Part shown: piece by piece, positions 14,927 to 19,213 of the stretch
Position numbering within the stretch: the first letter of the stretch is position 1
Layout of the letters: every line of letters begins with the position of its first letter
NCBI GenBank assembly: GCA_038244055.1
Contig: JBBRTW010000087.1
Coordinates: 1 to 19,213, forward strand
Length of the DNA stretch: 19,213 bases
Direction: 5' to 3'
DNA from: DASPKW01 sp038244055
GTDB lineage: Bacteria; Planctomycetota; Phycisphaerae; Tepidisphaerales; Tepidisphaeraceae
Position numbers and translations under genes: made by a program
The notes under the pieces: generated by a model
Seen by the model: only the letters and a program-made list of their open reading frames with translations
Told to the model about the DNA's origin: nothing
Database searches by the model: none

Positions 14927-17257
14927 TCACTTCCCGACCATTTCCACCACCGCGCCGCCCCCGCCCGACACCATGACCCGCTGCAGACGCAGGTCGGTCG
15001 CCCCTTCGGGAACGGCCTGGGGGAGCCAGACTCTCGCTTCCCGCAGAGGAGCCAGGTGACGCAGGATCGTCGCATCATCCACGCCGCCGCGGTCGGCCAG
15101 CGGGCCGGAGCCCGATCGACTGCGCGCGGGGTCGGGATCTTCACCCGTGTTGGGCAGGAAGGCGAACCCTTTGGGGGCGGCATCCTTCAGACTGGTGTTG
15201 ATGTTGCATCCCACCAAGCCTCCCCGTGCGGGCGGCTGGGCCTTGTTCTGCCAGACGGTTTCGGAGCTGACCCCGGTCTGATGGACCCAGAACTGATTGT
15301 TGAGCGCCAGAACGCTGGCCTTGCTGCCATCGCCGCGCAGCTCGAAACGGCAGGTCTCTTTGGTCTCAACGGGCATGAGCATGCAGGTCGCCAGCGTGAA
15401 CAGGCCCTTGAAGTCGTCGGCGGCGACGGTCGGCGCAGCCGGGTTGGTGGCGTAGCTGAAGCGGGTGGCATCGATGCTCAGTGTACCGGCATCAGCCAGA
15501 TGCAGGCCGGTGAGGGCATCGGAGCTGCGCTCGTGATAAACGCCGCGCACGACGAGTCTTCCGCCACTCCGCACATCGTATTGTCCGGCCGCCGAGCCGG
15601 TTGCGCCAGTGAAGATGCTGACCTGGGCCTTGGAGGACTCGGCCTTGGGGCCGCCAATCACCTCGACCCATCTTCCGGCGTTCCCGCTGCCTTGAAGAGC
15701 GCGAAACAGCACATCAGTCTGATCCAGGCCGCTGACCCGCACGGCGGCCGAAAGCGGCCGCTGCGGCTTGCCCGATGGTCCGTTGGCATTGAGCTGATCG
15801 GCAAAAATTCTCCCGCCGGGCTGGTCGGCGTTGTCGATCGCGATGCCGCGGCCACCACCCGCGAAGATGCACAGGTCGCGGATTGTGGCGCGGCTTGGCC
15901 CGGCCAGCCTTAGCACCGCGCCATCACGCGATCCGGCCCAGTTGAGCCGCGTCGCGGTTTCGCCCGCGCCATCACCCACCAGTTGCAGGTCGCAATTCGC
16001 GGGGATCACCAGTGTCTGGCGGATCGTGTAAATCCCCATCGGAAGATGCACGATCGGTCGCTGCCCTGTCAGCTTTGCCGCCTGATCAATCGCCTGCTGG
16101 ATGATCTCCACCCCCGCGCCCGCGGCAACCTCAAATACCTTGCGGTCGCGATGGGGTGGTGCCTGGGGCATTTCGGGAATCTGGCCATCAATCTCCTGCG
16201 GCGTGACCACCCGCTCCCCGATCCTGCGGAATCGGCCGCGCTCCTCGATCGCATCGACGCTGCTGTAAGTATTGCCCACCAGGGTCTGATCGCCCCAGGT
16301 CATCCGCACGCCCCGGCATTTGGGGGTCAGACGAAAAATGTTGTCGACGACCAGATACGGCCCGGCGTTGTCAAGGATCACCGCCCAGTCGCCGCTCGGA
16401 TCGATGATGCGGTTGCCGGTCAGGCTCACCGGCGAGCCCCAGGTATGGCCACTGGTGAAGTCGAAGAAGCGCCGGGAGCCGATGCTGACGTTGTTCACAA
16501 CCGAGAAGGCCATCAGGTTCTGCGTGCTCAGGTCAGAGATGCGCGAGCGGAGAAAAAGGCTCTGCCAGACGTGCCAGTTGCCCATGACGTTGTGGACGGC
16601 CCGCCCACATTCTTCGAAGCGGCAGTACCAGACCCAGATGTCCATTGAGTTCCAGCCGATGGTCTGCAATCCATTCTCGCAGCGCAGGAACTGGCACCGC
16701 AGCACTTCGTTCTCGGCCTGTCCCTGGCTCTTGGCACCGCCGAAGATCAACCCCGATTTGGCATCCTTAAAAACCAGATCGCTGGTCTGGTTGTAGGTGG
16801 AGAAGCCCGGGCCGTATTGCAGGAGAATGTCGGCACGCCCGCGACCATCAAAGGTGAGCCGGGAGATCGAGGAGTACCAGGCGTTCCAGTGCATCAGCGT
16901 TCCGCCGGGCTCGCCGTCCCATACGAGCGTGGTGCGGGCGGGATCTTCACCGATGATCGCCACCCCCATGCAGTCGGTATGGGCCTTGCGGACGGTCTGG
17001 ACGGTCTGGGTGATGCGGTAAGTTCCGGCCGGAACGAAGAGCACAACCGCCTTCTGGTGTTTGACCAGATCGTCCATCGCCCGTTGCAGCGCTGCAGTGT
17101 CGTCGGCCTTGCCGTCACCGACGGCCCCGTAATCACGGTGTAGATCGAGCCAACTGGGGAAGGGGCCGACGAACTCCTCGTCGTTCCCGGCAAGGGCCGA
17201 TGGAGCGAACGCGAAAACGATGAGCAGTGAGAGCGCAAGCGGTCTGGCAAGATGCAT
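14927..17257 (-). CDS. Secreted parallel beta-helix protein with Pectate_lyase_3-type domains
   Basis: This 776-residue protein has the signal peptide MHLARPLALSLLIVFAFAPS, cleaved after ALA (21-23). DYGAVGDGKADDTAALQRAM (42-61) and FVPAGTYRITQTV (74-86) are the signature of the Pectate_lyase_3 / GH28-related fold. Many beta-helix rungs follow to about 345. A second unit appears to begin near AGAGVEIIQQAIDQA (379-393) with HLPMGIYTIRQTLVIPAN (404-421), so the protein may contain two beta-helices in tandem. The fold serves pectate lyases, polygalacturonases and phage-type depolymerases; I do not see a confident catalytic set, so the substrate is open. The start is fixed by GGAGG, 8 bases before the ATG at 17257. 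The upstream region has a candidate promoter covered by an inverted repeat, suggesting control by a repressor or activator. Confidence 0.8.
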   Translation of the reverse strand: MHLARPLALSLLIVFAFAPSALAGNDEEFVGPFPSWLDLHRDYGAVGDGKADDTAALQRAMDDLVKHQKAVVLFVPAGTYRITQTVQTVRKAHTDCMGVAIIGEDPARTTLVWDGEPGGTLMHWNAWYSSISRLTFDGRGRADILLQYGPGFSTYNQTSDLVFKDAKSGLIFGGAKSQGQAENEVLRCQFLRCENGLQTIGWNSMDIWVWYCRFEECGRAVHNVMGNWHVWQSLFLRSRISDLSTQNLMAFSVVNNVSIGSRRFFDFTSGHTWGSPVSLTGNRIIDPSGDWAVILDNAGPYLVVDNIFRLTPKCRGVRMTWGDQTLVGNTYSSVDAIEERGRFRRIGERVVTPQEIDGQIPEMPQAPPHRDRKVFEVAAGAGVEIIQQAIDQAAKLTGQRPIVHLPMGIYTIRQTLVIPANCDLQLVGDGAGETATRLNWAGSRDGAVLRLAGPSRATIRDLCIFAGGGRGIAIDNADQPGGRIFADQLNANGPSGKPQRPLSAAVRVSGLDQTDVLFRALQGSGNAGRWVEVIGGPKAESSKAQVSIFTGATGSAAGQYDVRSGGRLVVRGVYHERSSDALTGLHLADAGTLSIDATRFSYATNPAAPTVAADDFKGLFTLATCMLMPVETKETCRFELRGDGSKASVLALNNQFWVHQTGVSSETVWQNKAQPPARGGLVGCNINTSLKDAAPKGFAFLPNTGEDPDPARSRSGSGPLADRGGVDDATILRHLAPLREARVWLPQAVPEGATDLRLQRVMVSGGGGAVVEMVGK

Positions 17258-17265
17258 GAGCGATT

Positions 17266-17278
17266 CCTCCAGTGGAGG
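17266..17278. promoter_or_regulatory. Palindrome covering the Shine-Dalgarno of the beta-helix gene
   Basis: CCTCCAGTGGAGG is a perfect inverted repeat (6-bp arms, central G at 17272). On the minus-strand mRNA the Shine-Dalgarno GGAGG is preceded by its complement CCUCC, so a 4-bp stem with a 5-base loop could hide it. This matters only if transcription starts far enough upstream to include the left arm. Confidence 0.4.
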
Positions 17279-17311
17279 CTCATCATAACAAGTGCTAGAT
17301 CACGATGAGCC
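17277..17311. promoter_or_regulatory. Inverted repeat over the beta-helix gene promoter (operator candidate)
   Basis: GGCTCATC (17277-17284) and GATGAGCC (17304-17311) are perfect 8-bp inverted arms around 19 bases. Inside are GTG (17293-17295) and CAC (17301-17303), which add partial symmetry. The left arm overlaps the candidate -10 (17290-17282, minus). No T-run follows on the minus strand, so it does not look like a terminator for the disrupted gene upstream; an operator is more likely. Confidence 0.4.
17282..17290 (-). promoter_or_regulatory. Candidate extended -10 promoter of the beta-helix gene
   Basis: On the minus strand TGTTATGAT (TGn then TATGAT, 5 of 6 to consensus) lies 25 bases before the ATG at 17257, leaving room for a short leader with the Shine-Dalgarno. 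No -35 at normal spacing was found. Confidence 0.4.
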
Positions 17312-17413
17312 TTGCAAAATCGCTGTGGGCAGGCCGTTGTCCTCGGTCGAAGGTCTCGACGGGTTTACTCAAGGGCAGGACACCGAACGGGGCGCACGTG
17401 AAGATGTGGCAAT

Positions 17414-17823
17414 TCACGCCTTGACGCTGTCGATCAGTCGGCCGTAACCGGACTTCATGAATTTTCCAAATGCCCAGAGCGCCCGATCGACGCGGCGGCT
17501 CGGCTGCCCCGCGAATTGCGAGAAGAACGGGAGGTACTCTTGAAGATAGGTGGTAACTTTCGCGGCATTGCCGGTTGGTATCTCGCGCTGCGGCAGCCCG
17601 CGTACTACGGCCATTGCCCGATGGACGTGCTGATCGTAAATGGGGTATTTGCTCGGGTTTTGAAGGTGGAGAAAGAATATTCGCCAGATCGCTCCGCCGC
17701 TGCGGTTTAGGTACGCCGCGATTGCCTTGGTGTTGGTATTGGAAGCGATCTGCTCCGCTGGCAGCGAGTATTGCGAGATGGACTTGGCTTTATTAGGCGA
17801 CAGTGGCGTGCCGTTTTTCCAGA
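17414..17823 (-). pseudogene. 3' remnant of a gene interrupted by the IS256-family element
   Basis: About 136 codons remain up to the IS edge at 17823/17824. The open frame continues into the IS only by chance, reaching a TTG at 17863. I do not recognise the family with confidence. Visible features are GGAIWRIFFLHLQNPSKYPI, then YDQHVHRAM, and VDRALWAFGKF near the end. The 'NPxxYPIYDQHVxRA' pattern looks like a conserved core, and I believe short uncharacterised bacterial proteins share it; a helical, HhH-glycosylase-like fold is a loose guess only. It lacks a start of its own and any signal peptide. The missing 5' part should lie beyond the right edge of the window, on the far side of the IS. 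Confidence 0.6.
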
Positions 17824-17849
17824 GAGTTATTTCCAAAAGCTGTGGACGG
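17824..17849 (+). repeat. Left terminal inverted repeat of the IS
   Basis: It begins GAGTTATTTCC and contains AAAGCTGTGGA (17836-17846), which is identical to the reverse complement of 19191-19201. Over 26 positions it matches the right repeat at 20, with differences at positions 4, 8, 9, 12, 24 and 26. Confidence 0.8.
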
Positions 17850-17859
17850 CCACGACAAC

Positions 17860-19102
17860 TCAAGCGGCTTTTCTTACACCGTCGACGAACACGATGCCGT
17901 CGATCAGTTCCTGTAGCTTTTCACTTCCGTTGAGTTTCCGCCAGCCTTTCTCGGCCTTCTGAGCCAGCTTGAAGACCATCGCCAGGCCGGCCTTTCGCGA
18001 ACCCGGGCCTTTGGTGCGATAGGTTCGCAGCCGCACCGTCGCGAACGTGCTTTCGATCGGGTTGCTGGTGCGCAGATGCTGCCAGCTCGGCGGGGAAATC
18101 ATAGAACTCCAGCAACCTGGCCCGATCCTTCTCCAGGCAGTCCGTCGCCTTGGGCCACTTGGCGCCGTAGGTCGCGATGAACCGGTCGAAGGCTTTGATC
18201 GCATCGGCCCGAGTCGCGGCCATCCAGATCTCGTGCAGCATCGCCTTGGCCGCCGGCTGCTGATTCTTGGGCATCTTGTCCAGCACGTTGGCCGTCTTAT
18301 GCACCCAGCAACGCTGCTGGCGGGTTGAGGAAAACACCTTGGCCATTGCCTGCCAGAAGCCCAGGCTGCCATCGCCGGTGGCCAGCTTGGGCGGCTGGGT
18401 CAGGCCGCGGCTCTTCAGGCCCGTCAGCACCTCCAGCCAGCTCGTTTCGCTCTCGCGTTCGCCATCGTGAATCGCGATCAGCTCTTTCTTTCCTTCGCAG
18501 GTTGCACCCATCAATACCAGCACGCACGGGCGCTCATCGGTGAGCCGGCAGCCGAAGTAGATGCCATCGGCCCACACATAGGCGTAGTGCTTGCCGGCCA
18601 GGCTGCGGTTGCTCCAGTCCTCGTATTCCCCCTGCCAGGCCTGGGTCATGCGCGTCACGGAGGTGGCCGACAGGCCCGAGCCGTCGAATCCCAGATGCAC
18701 CAGGGCATCGGACATCTCGCCGGTGGAAATGCCCTTGAGATACAGCCACGGCACCAGGTCTTCGATGCTTTTGGTCTTGCGCAGATAGGGCGGAAGAATC
18801 TTCGAAGTAAAGCGGAAGCGCACGCCGTTTTCATCGGCCCGGCGGTCGTTGACGCGGGGCTGCTTCACCTCGAGGGGTCCCAGGCCCGACAGAATCGTGC
18901 GGGCCGGTTTATGGCCATTGCGGACGACCAGCCGATGGCCGTCGGCATCGCGATGGTCGAGGGCGGCGTTGATGTAATCGGCCACCTCGTCTTCGATCGC
19001 CTTCTGCAACGCCCGGCGGGCGCCTTCGCGGGCGATCTGTTCGAGGGTGGCGCACACGACCGGCTCGATTGCAAGCCGGAGAGTAACGGGGGATGATGAC
19101 AT
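17860..19102 (-). pseudogene. IS256-family transposase, frameshifted before the catalytic Glu
   Basis: The DDE transposase starts with ATG at 19102 (MSSSPVTLRL). Frame one encodes about 339 residues to FYDFPAE and includes D179 in VWADGIYF and D244 in ATGDGSLGFW, followed by RCWVHKTANVLDKMPK (264-279), an IS256 hallmark. The sequence then continues in another frame as WQHLRTSNPIESTF and runs to the TGA at 17860-17862. Family members read about PAEHWQHL here, so two bases seem to be missing at 18085. The NPIES Glu, third member of the DDE triad, lies after the shift. Without it the frame-one product ends in unrelated residues to 17921. The restored length, about 414 residues, fits the family. 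Upstream in-frame codons to 19195 lie in the IS end and are not expected to be coding. Confidence 0.85.
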
Positions 19103-19187
19103 GTGGCGTATCCTTCCTGGCCTTGTCGGCCAAACGGGTGGGCTTTGAACACCGCACCCAGGGTACGCCGCTTTTATTGTTGGGGCA

Positions 19188-19213
19188 TCATCCACAGCTT
19201 TGGGTTATAGCTC
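19188..19213 (-). repeat. Right terminal inverted repeat of the IS
   Basis: Read on the minus strand from the window end it begins GAGCTATAACCC and continues AAAGCTGTGGA, pairing with the left repeat. It touches the window edge, so its outer border is not independently confirmed. Confidence 0.75.

Larger units (their letters stand above)
17824..19213 (-). mobile_element. IS256-family insertion sequence (about 1.39 kb)
   Basis: It is bounded by imperfect 26-bp terminal inverted repeats (20 of 26 identical) and carries a single transposase gene on the minus strand, as is usual for IS256-family elements. The right repeat ends on the last base of the window, so neither the outer flank nor the target duplication (normally 8-9 bp) can be seen; the left flank just outside is TTTTCCAGA (17815-17823). 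The transposase is frameshifted, so the copy is probably not autonomous. It interrupts the gene whose remnant is 17414-17823. Confidence 0.8.

Noticed and set aside
17921..18085. Frame-one tail of the transposase after PAE as genuine sequence, or programmed frameshifting
   Set aside because: The tail does not resemble IS256 transposases, while the other frame does. IS256 elements normally use a single frame and no slippery sequence is obvious.
1..19213. CRISPR arrays, tRNA or rRNA genes, riboswitches
   Set aside because: No regularly spaced repeats, cloverleaf or conserved RNA motif was seen on reading either strand.

Overview
The window is GC-rich bacterial DNA. It reads like an accessory, polysaccharide-degrading region of a planctomycete or a close PVC-superphylum relative. 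That guess rests on the kinds of protein present: secreted heparinase-like and alginate-lyase-like enzymes, a DUF4832-type protein, a small PQQ-repeat protein, a DUF4139-type remnant and a parallel beta-helix protein. No rRNA, tRNA or other taxonomic marker is present, so the assignment is inference.

Layout. Positions 1-116 hold the tail of a protein that resembles the C-terminus of an IS66 transposase. A minus-strand gene (297-1736) follows, for a protein resembling the nucleotide-modification-associated Nmad3 type with a cysteine-bearing C-terminal half. It is divergent from a 109-residue PQQ-repeat protein (2095-2424). From 2532 to 17257 lies a block of secreted proteins, all with signal peptides: heparinase II/III-like (2532-4961, +), a broken DUF4139-type gene (4982-5610, -), alginate-lyase-like (5800-7005, +), Asp-box sialidase/BNR-like (7037-8200, -), a large helical protein I do not recognise (8286-10949, -), a DUF4832-type predicted TIM barrel (11308-12747, +), a second heparinase-like protein (12851-14878, +) and a Pectate_lyase_3-type beta-helix protein (14927-17257, -). 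The right end is an IS256-family element (17824-19213). It carries a frameshifted transposase and is inserted in a minus-strand gene whose 3' remnant is 17414-17823.

How the genes may work together. Two heparinase-fold proteins, an alginate-lyase fold, a beta-helix carbohydrate-active fold, an Asp-box propeller and a TIM barrel, all exported, point to breakdown of an acidic (uronate-containing or sulfated) polysaccharide outside the cytoplasm. No SusC/SusD pair, sulfatase, transporter or regulator is visible. The genes alternate in strand, so they are several small transcription units rather than one operon. Only the unknown protein and the sialidase-like gene (85-bp gap, same strand) look like a candidate operon.

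Regulatory reading. Several genes with no Shine-Dalgarno sequence have a -10-like hexamer 7-12 bases before the start codon, which suggests leaderless or very short-leader transcripts. Others have a clear Shine-Dalgarno. Three genes share an extended -10-like TGnTAT(C/G)AT. The beta-helix gene has an 8-bp inverted repeat over its candidate -10 and a palindrome over its ribosome binding site.

Decay. Three genes are damaged: the DUF4139-type gene, the IS256 transposase, and the gene hit by the IS. Transposon sequence sits at the right end and probably at the left end too, as expected of a contig broken at repeats.
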